A stretch of 64,000 nt of DNA. Origin: Streptomyces sp. 2114.4. Lineage in GTDB: Bacteria > Actinomycetota > Actinomycetes > Streptomycetales > Streptomycetaceae. The position numbers and the translations under genes are program-made. This document shows, in pieces, positions 32,513-39,808 of this stretch (position 1 is its first letter; each line of letters starts with the position of its first letter). The stretch is taken from assembly GCF_900187385.1 (NCBI RefSeq), contig NZ_FYEY01000001.1:6820001-6884000 (forward strand). The letters are read 5' to 3'. The notes under the pieces are model-generated. The model searched no databases. It was not told the origin of the DNA and was given only the letters and a program-made list of their open reading frames with translations.

Positions 32513-33349
32513 GTGCGGATCTACATCAGCGCGGACATGGAAGGCATCACGGGGCTCGTCGATGCCGATGACGTTCAGCCGGGCGGGCGGGATTACGAGC
32601 GCGGACGTCTGATGATGGCGGAGGACGTCAACGCGGCTGTCCGCGGTGCCCTGGCGGCGGGTGCCACCGATATCGTCGTCAACGATGCGCACGGCCCCAT
32701 GCGCAATCTGGTGCCCGCGACACTGCACCCGGAGGCCCGCCTCATCCGCGGCAAGCCCAAGCACATGGGCATGCTCGAAGGCCTCACCCCCGAACATGAC
32801 GCCATGATCTGCGTCGGCTACCACTCTCGAGCCGGCACACTCGGCGTGCTGAGCCACAGCTTTATGGGGCACGAGATCGAGGACATATGGCTGGACGGCA
32901 TACCGGTGGGCGAGATCGGCCTGACCCACGCCACCGCAGCGGTGCTCGGTGTGCCCATGGCGGCCCTCACCGGTGACGACAGCGCCTGCGCGGAGACCTT
33001 GGCGTGGGACGATTCGGTCACCACCGTGGCCGTGAAGAGCGCACATGACCGCTTCGCCGCGAAGCTGCGCCCGGCTGCGGAAGCACGCCAGGCGATCGAG
33101 GAAGCGGTCACGGCCGGTCTCTCCGCAACGCGGAAGGCACCCCGGAGCGCCGCGACTTCGGGCTCCTCCACCCTCAGGGTCCGTTGGCAGTCGGCCTCGG
33201 TGGCTTCGGCACTTCTGGGAATCCCCTCGGTCACCTCCGTGGACAGCCGGACCGTCCAGACGGAAGGCCAACTCCCGGCCCTGTACCGCCTCTTCGGCGT
33301 ATGGATGCGGGTAGCCGCCTCCTTTACCGGCCAGGCGCCGTACTGCTGA
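32513..33349 (+). CDS. M55 family D-aminopeptidase (second copy)
   Basis: A 278-residue DppA homologue. Ligands fall at the same numbers as in Bacillus DppA: D8 and E10 (ISADMEG), H60 (NDAHGPM), H104 (GYHSRAG) and E134 (VGEIG). It differs from the copy at 4991 in most positions, so it is not a recent duplicate. GTG at 32513 has GAGGAG about 9 nt upstream. The last part contains a Ser-rich linker (SAATSGSS) near 210, unlike the first copy. It would release D-Ala or other D-residues from peptides in the cytoplasm; it lies 2 kb from the VanX and Ddl pair. Confidence 0.88.
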   Translation: MRIYISADMEGITGLVDADDVQPGGRDYERGRLMMAEDVNAAVRGALAAGATDIVVNDAHGPMRNLVPATLHPEARLIRGKPKHMGMLEGLTPEHDAMICVGYHSRAGTLGVLSHSFMGHEIEDIWLDGIPVGEIGLTHATAAVLGVPMAALTGDDSACAETLAWDDSVTTVAVKSAHDRFAAKLRPAAEARQAIEEAVTAGLSATRKAPRSAATSGSSTLRVRWQSASVASALLGIPSVTSVDSRTVQTEGQLPALYRLFGVWMRVAASFTGQAPYC

Positions 33350-33551
33350 CCGTCGTATCCGTCGCTCCGTCCCACGATCAGATCCGGTTGCGTACTCCGG
33401 CACGGGCAAGCGGGTGCCCGCAGGGTGAGCCTGCTCGATTCCTGTGAGGCCCTGGCCGGGGGACTCTGCCGTCGCCGGACCGATCTGGCGAAGAAGCATG
33501 CAACCTGCAACGCGGCAGTATCGACCCCGAGCCGCTCAGTAGGGTGTCGGC

Positions 33552-34214
33552 ATGATTCGCGCTGTGGTCTTTGACGTCGGTGAGTGCCTGGTCGACGAGA
33601 CGCGGGAGTACGGAACGTGGGCTGACTGGCTCGGCGTGCCGCGTCACACGTTCGCGGCGATGTTCGGTGCGGTCATCGCACAAGGCCGGGACTACCGCGA
33701 GGTTTTTCAGGAGTTCCGGCCCGGATTTGACCTGTACGAGCAGCGGGACGCGCGTGCCGCTGCAGGCCGGCCGGAGCACTTTGACGAGTCAGATCTGTAC
33801 GCCGATGTCCGGCCCGCCCTGGCGCACTTGCGCGGCGACGGCTTGTGGCTCGGCATCGCGGGGAATCAAACCGTGCGTGCGGGCGGGATCCTCCGCGGTC
33901 TGTTCACCAACGATGTCGACCTCATCGGCACGTCGGATGACTGGGGAGCCAGCAAGCCCGATCGGCTCTTCTTCGAGCGCGTGGCCGACGTTGTCCCCTT
34001 CGCGAACGATCAGATTCTGTATGTCGGGGACCGCGTGGACAACGATCTCCGACCCGCCGTGGCCGCTGGTATGCATACCGCACTCGTTCACCGAGGCCCA
34101 TGGGCCACGATCCAGTGGAACACCGTGGAGGCGCGCGAGCTGCCTACGTTCCGTATCGAGTCGCTGATGGAACTGCCGGAAGCCATCACGAAGTTCAACG
34201 AGCGAGAGCGCTGA
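33552..34214 (+). CDS. HAD superfamily hydrolase
   Basis: A 220-residue phosphatase-like protein. Motif I is VFDVGECLVDE with nucleophile D8 (the +2 residue is Gly where phosphatases usually have Asp), motif II GIAGNQT, motif III the Lys of ASKPDRLFF and motif IV VGDRVDNDLRPA. The HAD 4-helix cap lies between residues 15 and 90. The Gly at +2 favours a phosphotransfer role like YihX-type enzymes or a dehalogenase-like role; substrate unknown. Its end overlaps the convergent regulator gene by 20 bp. Confidence 0.8.
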   Translation: MIRAVVFDVGECLVDETREYGTWADWLGVPRHTFAAMFGAVIAQGRDYREVFQEFRPGFDLYEQRDARAAAGRPEHFDESDLYADVRPALAHLRGDGLWLGIAGNQTVRAGGILRGLFTNDVDLIGTSDDWGASKPDRLFFERVADVVPFANDQILYVGDRVDNDLRPAVAAGMHTALVHRGPWATIQWNTVEARELPTFRIESLMELPEAITKFNERER

Positions 34215-35427
34215 CCGTCGTCGTCCAGCCGTATAGCCGGTCGTCAAGATCTCGCACACACCGGGCATGTTGGTGCGGGGTGAGCGCTCGCCGTACTTCC
34301 CTGACCCGGTCCATGCCCGTCGCGTACCAGGTGACCTCCAACTGGTCGAGGGCAAGGCACGCGTATCGGCACGCTTCCTCTGGCTGGCCGGCTGCGGCCT
34401 CGACCGCGGCCAGGTCACCAAAGATGACGGTGCGCTGCTTGTCCTCGGTGGCCGACATGTGATCCAGGACGCTGAGCAGCGTTGCGCGGGCCTGAGGCAG
34501 GTGGCCGGCCTTGAACTGAGTGTGGCCCTTGAACGCGGCCAGGCGGACAGCGTCGAACCAGTCCATCCATGCTGGCGTCATGTGCTCGGACCCTGCCGTG
34601 AGGGTATCCTCGGCGTGCCTGATCAGGTGCAGTGCGGTGCGTGTGTTCCCGCACCGCGTTTCGCACTCGGCCTCGACGGCGTCGAGCCATGCCCAGAGCT
34701 CTGCTGAGGCAGGACCGCGTCGGGCATATGCGCGGGCAGCGACCATGTGCTCCGTGGCACTTTCATGATCTCCCGCCCACCCGGGGATGAAGGCTGTGTG
34801 CGCGAGGATCGCGGATCCGATCAAGGAATCTTCGGCCTCACTTGCGGCCTGTAGGGCACGGAGCAGGGTGGTGCCGGCGTCATCAGGCTCTCGAAGGTCG
34901 AAGAACTCGATACGCCCGGCGAGTAGCCATGTCTCAGCGAGGGCGGCCGCCACCGCGCGGCGCGTCTGACCGGCGGTTCCGGGGAGCAGCGCGCAACCGA
35001 GGTCGGCGTGGGCGATAACGGCTGGGTGGAGGGTGGCGGGTGTCACGGACCAGTACAGGCCGCGATGGGACCGGGTGACGCTTGCATAGTCGGCCGCCAC
35101 CGATGCGGGCTGCATGGGCACGGGGGACTGCGAAGGGACGGCGGACAGACGACTACTGGCGCTTCTTGAGGTGGAGGCGTGACGCTGGGGCCCGTTGGGG
35201 TGGTCACGTCCGGGCGGAATGATGAAGCCAAGGTTTTCCAAATCCTGACCAGTCAAGTGCATGAGGCGCTGCTGTAGGTCCGGGTGAGGCCATGGCGGGT
35301 TGTCGGACTCCCAGCGTCGGACTTGCCTTACGCCTACGCCAAGTGCCTCGGCGAAGACTTGCTGGGTCGGGTAACCAGCCGCCACGCGGGCGGACTTGAG
35401 CTTGGTGTTGCCTGCAGGCCGCGTCAC
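34195..35427 (-). CDS. XRE-type regulator with C-terminal TPR-like region
   Basis: A 410-residue protein. Residues 8-60 form a short helix-turn-helix: KLKSARVAAGYPTQQVFAEALGVGVRQVRRWES. A Ser/Pro-rich linker follows (75-105), then about 280 residues of Ala/Leu-rich helices with repeat-like spacing (AETWLLAGRIEFFDL, ASEAEDSLIGSAILAH, AGHLPQARATLLSVLDHM, AAGQPEEACRYACLALDQL). This plan is common in Streptomyces next to DUF6415 and other tiny genes and resembles signal-peptide-responsive regulators, but the ligand is unknown. It is divergent from the DUF6415 gene across 176 bp. Confidence 0.8.
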   Translation of the reverse strand: MTRPAGNTKLKSARVAAGYPTQQVFAEALGVGVRQVRRWESDNPPWPHPDLQQRLMHLTGQDLENLGFIIPPGRDHPNGPQRHASTSRSASSRLSAVPSQSPVPMQPASVAADYASVTRSHRGLYWSVTPATLHPAVIAHADLGCALLPGTAGQTRRAVAAALAETWLLAGRIEFFDLREPDDAGTTLLRALQAASEAEDSLIGSAILAHTAFIPGWAGDHESATEHMVAARAYARRGPASAELWAWLDAVEAECETRCGNTRTALHLIRHAEDTLTAGSEHMTPAWMDWFDAVRLAAFKGHTQFKAGHLPQARATLLSVLDHMSATEDKQRTVIFGDLAAVEAAAGQPEEACRYACLALDQLEVTWYATGMDRVREVRRALTPHQHARCVRDLDDRLYGWTTTVSALAR

Positions 35428-35603
35428 CGGTGCACCTCCATCATGGGGTCGTGGACAGTGTCACCCCGAAGTCCTCACCTTGGCTACTCATCACCCGATA
35501 GGTATCACCAAAGTCCCCTTTGCTGCACACGAAAGGCCTCTGGAAGTCCTCGTGCTGAAGGGGTGAGAGGGCCAGTCTTGACACACGTTGACCGAGCAAC
35601 GGT
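35428..35603. promoter_or_regulatory. Divergent control region, XRE regulator / DUF6415 cluster
   Basis: TCACCCCGAAGTCC (35461) and TCACCAAAGTCC (35505) are similar direct copies 44 bp apart, with further TCACC copies at about 35475 and 35490. CCTTT and AAAGG (near 35516-35536) form a loose inverted pair. Likely binding sites for the XRE protein. Confidence 0.4.
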
Positions 35604-36107
35604 GTGAAAGGAGCCGCACTATCCCCACCACCCGAGATCATTCCGAAGCCCCTGACCGTGCCACTCAAGAGGCCGGCATCAACAGCCGTGGTGCTGTCCG
35701 TGCAAGGGTGGCGATGCGAACATGACGGACATCAGGCAGAGCTGCAGACCAACGACAGGACCATTACGGCGGGTGAGCTCGAGGCAATCGACTTGCTCGC
35801 CATCGAAGAGACCATCACATCGGCATTGGGCGCGAGCCGGGGACAGCTGCAGGTGAGCATGCTCGTCGGCCTTAGGGCGCAGCTGCGTGGCCACATCGCG
35901 TTACTCCGGGAGCCTGCCCGGAAGGCGGTCGACCGGATGTGGCACGGCGGCGTCGAGTGGCATCGGCACATCACGCGGCTGGACAGTGTCGAGCGACAGG
36001 CGGCGCAGGAGTTGAGCTCACTCCCGTTGGGTGCCCTGATCGAGGTGCAACTGATGGCCCGCGATTGCCAGTGGCTCCTGGACGGCTACCGGGAGGGCTG
36101 GCGGTGA
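35604..36107 (+). CDS. DUF6415 family protein
   Basis: A protein of up to 167 residues. Residues 55-165 match the DUF6415 pattern: LEAIDLLAIEETITSAL, then LRAQLRGHIALLREPA and ALIEVQLMARDCQWLLDGY. Family members are small helical proteins found in Streptomyces clusters with XRE regulators; no activity is known to me. The start is uncertain: GTG at 35604 opens the frame but has no ribosome site, while AAAGGAG at 35607 lies inside. The first 50 residues may not be translated. Its stop overlaps the next tiny ORF by 4 nt. Confidence 0.7.
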   Translation: MKGAALSPPPEIIPKPLTVPLKRPASTAVVLSVQGWRCEHDGHQAELQTNDRTITAGELEAIDLLAIEETITSALGASRGQLQVSMLVGLRAQLRGHIALLREPARKAVDRMWHGGVEWHRHITRLDSVERQAAQELSSLPLGALIEVQLMARDCQWLLDGYREGWR

Positions 36108-36163
36108 CCCAGGAATGGTGCTCCATCTGCCGTAAGGATACGACTCCACGGGCGGCGTGGTGA
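36104..36163 (+). CDS. Tiny 19-residue ORF with a CxxC pair
   Basis: GTG at 36104 overlaps the DUF6415 TGA (GTGA), with GGGAGG seven nt before it. It encodes MTQEWCSICRKDTTPRAAW and its own TGA is overlapped by the next GTG. The good ribosome site and double overlap support translation, either to make a real micropeptide with a possible metal-binding C-S-I-C or simply to couple the flanking genes. Confidence 0.5.
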   Translation: MTQEWCSICRKDTTPRAAW

Positions 36164-36351
36164 GTACCCGCCAGCCGGAGGTCGGCGACGAAGTCGAGTA
36201 CGCCCCCGGACGTCGAGCCGTGGTGACAGACATCCGCAGAGGTGACTACTACCTCCGGTCGCCCGGAAACCGGGAATGGCCGGTGCCGGACCCCCAGGAG
36301 CTGACGGTGAAGCGGACGCGCGCTGAGCGGATTGCGGCGGGGGACCTCTGA
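36160..36351 (+). CDS. Small conserved hypothetical protein
   Basis: A 63-residue protein in the DUF6415 cluster. It reads as a small beta barrel: VGDEVEYAPGRRAVVTDI then GDYYLRSPGNREWPVPDPQELTVK, ending with a basic helix. The pattern is reminiscent of KOW/SH3-like small proteins in similar Streptomyces clusters. Two adjacent GTGs (36157, 36160) could start it; the second overlaps the preceding stop as GTGA. Confidence 0.6.
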   Translation: MSTRQPEVGDEVEYAPGRRAVVTDIRRGDYYLRSPGNREWPVPDPQELTVKRTRAERIAAGDL

Positions 36352-36452
36352 TGAGTGGCGCAGACACCGCCGCCTCCTGCCCGGCCTCGCACGGCTCGCC
36401 GGCGCCCGGTCCACGGCGAGCCCCGGCGGCTGCGCCCTTGAAGCCCCCGTAA
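36351..36452 (+). CDS. Possible 33-residue Pro/Ala-rich peptide
   Basis: ATG at 36351 overlaps the previous TGA (TGATG), with GGGGGA six nt upstream. The product is low-complexity (Ala, Pro, Ser, one Cys) and not conserved in appearance. It may be incidental; included because of its ribosome site and overlap. Confidence 0.3.
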   Translation: MSGADTAASCPASHGSPAPGPRRAPAAAPLKPP

Positions 36453-36540
36453 CGGGCCGGTTCTTTTGTGTAGCAGCCGCTTCGCCATTACCTCCCGAGT
36501 AATCGACCCCCACCCCACCACCCGGCAAGGTGACGTCATC

Positions 36541-36574
36541 GGTTCACGGGCCGGCGCACTCCGGCCCGTGAACC
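36541..36574 (+). terminator. Perfect 14-bp hairpin closing the DUF6415 cluster
   Basis: GGTTCACGGGCCGG (36541-36554), loop CGCACT, CCGGCCCGTGAACC (36561-36574). It lies after the tiny ORFs and before the NTF2-like gene. Confidence 0.65.
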
Positions 36575-36637
36575 GGTACTGGGCAGCAGGGCCCGGTACC
36601 GGTGCCGTTCGGATCTCACCAGGAGCAGGAGTAGGTC

Positions 36638-37072
36638 ATGACGCAGCAGGAGCAGCAGGAGCAGCAGGAGCAGCAGGTTGGGCAGCAGTCCGCGGGTGCG
36701 GGGGAGCGGTACGCGGCGGCGGTTGCGCGGTACTTCGAGGCGTGGAATGCGACGGAGGAGGGGGCGCGGGGCAAGGCTGTCGCGGCGGCCTTCGGGGAGG
36801 ACGCCACGTATACGGACCCGTTGGCCGATGTCGTGGGGCACGAGGGGCTGGCGGCGGCCATCGCGGGGGCGCATGCGCAGTTCCCCGGGTTTGTGTTCCG
36901 GCAGTTGGGGGGCGTGGACGGGCACCATGACATGGCGCGGTTCGGGTGGGAGCTGGTCAGTGTGGCGGATGGTTCGGCGCCGGTGGCCGGGTTCGATGTG
37001 GTGCGGCTGGGGGAGGACGGGCGGATCCGGTCCGTGTGCGGGTTTCTGGACCGGGTGCCGTCGGCAGGCTGA
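36638..37072 (+). CDS. NTF2-like (SnoaL-type) protein
   Basis: A 144-residue protein. The alpha+beta cone fold of SnoaL-like proteins is visible: AVARYFEAWNATEEGARGKAVAAAFGEDATYTDPLADV, then GFVFRQLGGVDGHHDMARFGWELV and FDVVRLGEDGRIRSVCGFLDR. The N-terminus has a Gln/Glu repeat (QQEQQEQQEQQ) from a CAGGAG-type DNA repeat. The family includes ketosteroid isomerases, polyketide cyclases and binding proteins; nothing here selects one. ATG at 36638 follows AGGAGTAGGTC. Confidence 0.8.
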   Translation: MTQQEQQEQQEQQVGQQSAGAGERYAAAVARYFEAWNATEEGARGKAVAAAFGEDATYTDPLADVVGHEGLAAAIAGAHAQFPGFVFRQLGGVDGHHDMARFGWELVSVADGSAPVAGFDVVRLGEDGRIRSVCGFLDRVPSAG

Positions 37073-37078
37073 ACTGTC

Positions 37079-37125
37079 CGAGCCGTCGAGCCGTCGAGCC
37101 GTCGAGCCGTCGAGGGTCGAGCCGT
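37079..37125. repeat. 8-bp tandem repeat AGCCGTCG
   Basis: AGCCGTCG is repeated four times from 37081, then breaks up (AGGGTCGAGCCGTCCCG). It lies between two convergent genes and could vary in copy number. Confidence 0.75.
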
Positions 37126-37190
37126 CCCGTACGGCCCGAGCCCTTCCGTAAGCCCGTGCCCTCCCGTAAAGCCCGGGCAGCCGCCGTCCC

Positions 37191-38006
37191 CTATGGGCCC
37201 GTCTCCCGCAGGTACGCCGCCGTTTGCGGGTCGGCCGGGAGAAGGGTCTCCACCGCCAGCTCGGAGACGGTCACGTCCATAGGGGTGTTGAACGTGGCGA
37301 TGGTCGAGATGAAGGAGAGCACGGTGTTGTGGTGTTCGAGCATCATGGGGAGGGCGAAGGGGGCGTGTTCGCCGAAGGCTGCCGTTTCGTGGCCGCCCGG
37401 GGGCAGGGGGTAGGCGATCACCTCGTCGTAGAGGGCGCGCAGGCGGGGGGAGCGCATCAGGGCCAACTGGCGTTCCATCTGGGCGAGGAGGTGGCTGCGC
37501 CATTCCAGGTAGTTGCGGATGCGGGGGGCCAGCCCGTCGGGGTGCATGGTCAGGCGCATGGAGTTCAGCGGGGGCTGGAGGAGGGCAGGGGCGATGCCGT
37601 CCAGCAGCAGGGTGACACCGCGGTTTGCCGCCTGTACGTGGTAGGTCCCGTCGACCACCAGGGCGGGGAAGGGCTCGTAGCCGGTCAGGAGGCGTTCCAT
37701 GCCGGAGCGCAGGGCGGCCATCGACGGGTCGTCCAGTGGTGTCTCAGGGAAGGTGGGGGCGTAGCCCGCTGCGATCAGCAGGGCGTTGCGCTCCCGTACG
37801 GGGACGTCGAGGTGTTCGGCGAGGCGGAGCACCATCTCCTGGCTGGGGCGGGAGCGGCCGGTCTCGATGAAGCTGATGTGGCGGGCGGAGGAGTCGGCGC
37901 GCAGGGCCAGTTCCAGCTGGCTGATCCGGCGCCGGTCGCGCCATTCGCGCAGCAGGGAGCCCACGCCTGTGGTCGTCTCCGGCGAGGATGCCGCAGCAGT
38001 TGTCAT
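37191..38006 (-). CDS. Helix-turn-helix regulator with MmyB-like ligand domain
   Basis: A 271-residue regulator. HTH at about 18-70: LLREWRDRRRISQLELALRADSSARHISFIETGRSRPS. The C-terminal domain (100-260) matches the MmyB-like ligand-binding region: LLTGYEPFPALVVDGTYHVQAANRG, then LRLTMHPDGLAPRIRNYLEWRSHLL and a late HHNTVLSFISTIATFNTP. In MmyB this pocket binds a fatty acid. ATG at 38006 is the start. Such genes commonly control an adjacent oxidoreductase, but the divergent gene here is a pterin dehydratase. Confidence 0.88.
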   Translation of the reverse strand: MTTAAASSPETTTGVGSLLREWRDRRRISQLELALRADSSARHISFIETGRSRPSQEMVLRLAEHLDVPVRERNALLIAAGYAPTFPETPLDDPSMAALRSGMERLLTGYEPFPALVVDGTYHVQAANRGVTLLLDGIAPALLQPPLNSMRLTMHPDGLAPRIRNYLEWRSHLLAQMERQLALMRSPRLRALYDEVIAYPLPPGGHETAAFGEHAPFALPMMLEHHNTVLSFISTIATFNTPMDVTVSELAVETLLPADPQTAAYLRETGP

Positions 38007-38227
38007 GGGAGGGACGGTAGCCGAGGGGCCGGTGCGGGTGGGGTGTCGGGAGGAGCGCGCGCCGTGGGTGCGCGAAAGTGTCGTCGGCGTGCCACGCTGG
38101 AATGGTCGCGGGCGTCGTGGCAGTGGGCGGCGGCGGCCCGAGTAACCATAACCGTGCATATTCATTCGTATTCGTGCGTATCGGGACCGGCTCGTCGGTG
38201 GCCGGCACACGCGGAGAGGCGAACGCC

Positions 38228-38539
38228 ATGACCGCTCAGCTGGAACCGCTCAGCTTCAAGGAGATCGAGGACCGTCTCGCGGAGCTGCCCGGCTGGTCCG
38301 TCGAGGGCGGGATGCTGTGCCGTGGCTACGCCTTCCACGGGCACTTCCCGGCTGCCGCCATGGTCATCCATATCGCGCAGATCCAGGAGGAGTTGGGTCA
38401 TCACGCCGAGCTGACGCTGGGGTACAACCGACTCGCGGTCTCGGTGAACACCCACAGCATCGGCGGACGGATCACTCATCTCGACTTCGGCCTGGCCCAC
38501 CGGATCGAGGCGATCGCTCCGGGGCACGGAGCCCGCTGA
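38228..38539 (+). CDS. 4a-hydroxytetrahydrobiopterin dehydratase (PCD/DCoH family)
   Basis: A 103-residue pterin-4a-carbinolamine dehydratase. The signature ELGHHAELTLGYNRLAVSVNTHSIGGRITHLDF gives the catalytic H58-H59 pair, H76 and D86. The enzyme recycles the pterin cofactor of aromatic amino acid hydroxylases. No phenylalanine hydroxylase is in the window, so the electron-donating partner, if any, is elsewhere. ATG at 38228. Confidence 0.9.
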   Translation: MTAQLEPLSFKEIEDRLAELPGWSVEGGMLCRGYAFHGHFPAAAMVIHIAQIQEELGHHAELTLGYNRLAVSVNTHSIGGRITHLDFGLAHRIEAIAPGHGAR

Positions 38540-38682
38540 TCCGTCGCCGCGGGCCGTGGAGCCCGCTGGTCCTGTCTGTCGCTCCGGGGGCGCACACCGC
38601 CCCCGGAGTGCGGCTGCACCGTGGTGGCCGGGCCGAGCCCCCCGCCGCCGCCCCGCCCGCCCCACACCGTCCCGGCCCGCCC

Positions 38683-39627
38683 TCAGCTCCCCGCGCGCGG
38701 CCGGACCACGCGCCCCGCGCGCGCCAGTTCCACATTGAACTGGGCGCCGGACAGCAGTGACAGGTGGGAGAACCACAGCCAGATCAGGAACACCACCGGC
38801 CCCGCGAGCGAACCGTAGAGCCGGTTGAAGGTGCCGACGTACGAGGTGTAGGCCGCGAAGCCGGCGGAGGAGACCAGCCAGAGGAGCACGGCGACGACGC
38901 CGCCGGGCACCGCCCTGCGCACGCCGCGGGAGCTGGGCGGGCCGGAACGGAACAGCACCATCGCCAGCACCGTGGCCAGAAGCAGCAGCAGCGGCCACTT
39001 CAGCAGGTTCCAGGTCGCCTCGCCCGCCTCGCCCAGCCCGATGGCCCGGCCCAGTGCGGTCGCGATCGGCCCGCTCACCAGCAGGGCCACCGCGCTGCTG
39101 ATCAGCAGCGCCATCAGCAGCAGCGCCGTCATCAGGATCCGCGGTGCCTTGCGCCACGGCGGACGGTCGTCCTTGGTGCGGTTCATGGCGTGCAGCGCGC
39201 GGCGGAAGACGGCCAGATAGCTGCACGACGACCACAGGGCGCTGATCAGGGCGCCGCCCAGCACCACCCAGGCGGCGGTGCGCTGATGCGCCATGCCGAC
39301 CAGCGCACGGTGCACGGTCGGGCCCGACTGGGCCGGTGCGATCGACGTGATCTGGTTGATGAGCTGCTCGGTGGCCGCCGGATCGGCGAGACCGATCAGC
39401 GACACCGTGACGATCAGCGTCGGCAGCAGTGCCAGCACCGAGTAGTAGGTCAGGCTCGCGGCCCAGTCCGTCACATCGTCGTGCCACACCGACAACGGTG
39501 TGCGGCGCAGTGCGGTACGGAACTGGGCCCACGTCGGCAGCGCGGCCGGCTGCCTCGGCCCCGCCGCCCCGAGTGCGCGGTCCAGCTGCGTCCGGTCCAG
39601 CCCGCGGCGCATACCGCTCCCGGCCAT
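38683..39627 (-). CDS. YihY/BrkB family inner-membrane protein
   Basis: A protein of about 314 residues with six hydrophobic segments. DDVTDWAASLTYYSVLALLPTLIV is the conserved entry; GALISALWSSCSYLAVFRRALHAMN and LYGSLAGPVVFLIWLWFSHLSLLSGAQFN follow. Members are often misnamed ribonuclease BN; function is uncertain. The start is not certain: ATG at 39627 has GGA at -9, while ATGs at 39672-39675 would add an Asp/Gly-rich stretch encoded by small repeats. Upstream the frame is open into tandem repeats. Confidence 0.85.
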   Translation of the reverse strand: MAGSGMRRGLDRTQLDRALGAAGPRQPAALPTWAQFRTALRRTPLSVWHDDVTDWAASLTYYSVLALLPTLIVTVSLIGLADPAATEQLINQITSIAPAQSGPTVHRALVGMAHQRTAAWVVLGGALISALWSSCSYLAVFRRALHAMNRTKDDRPPWRKAPRILMTALLLMALLISSAVALLVSGPIATALGRAIGLGEAGEATWNLLKWPLLLLLATVLAMVLFRSGPPSSRGVRRAVPGGVVAVLLWLVSSAGFAAYTSYVGTFNRLYGSLAGPVVFLIWLWFSHLSLLSGAQFNVELARAGRVVRPRAGS

Positions 39628-39739
39628 GTCGTATCCGTCCTCTCCGTCGCATCCGTCGTATCCGTCCTGCATCATCTCCCGGCACGGATGCCGCGCACGA
39701 CACGACGGCCCGGCCCGCGGGCCCCGGCCGCTCCGCTCC

Positions 39740-39796
39740 GGCCCGGCTCCGCCACCCCGGCCCGGCTCCGCCACCCCGGCCCGGCTCCGCCACCCC
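39740..39796. repeat. Three perfect 19-bp tandem repeats
   Basis: GGCCCGGCTCCGCCACCCC occurs three times in a row at 39740, 39759 and 39778. It lies between the BrkB start and the photolyase end and is noncoding as read here. Confidence 0.85.
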
Positions 39797-39808
39797 AGGC
39801 CACCCTGG

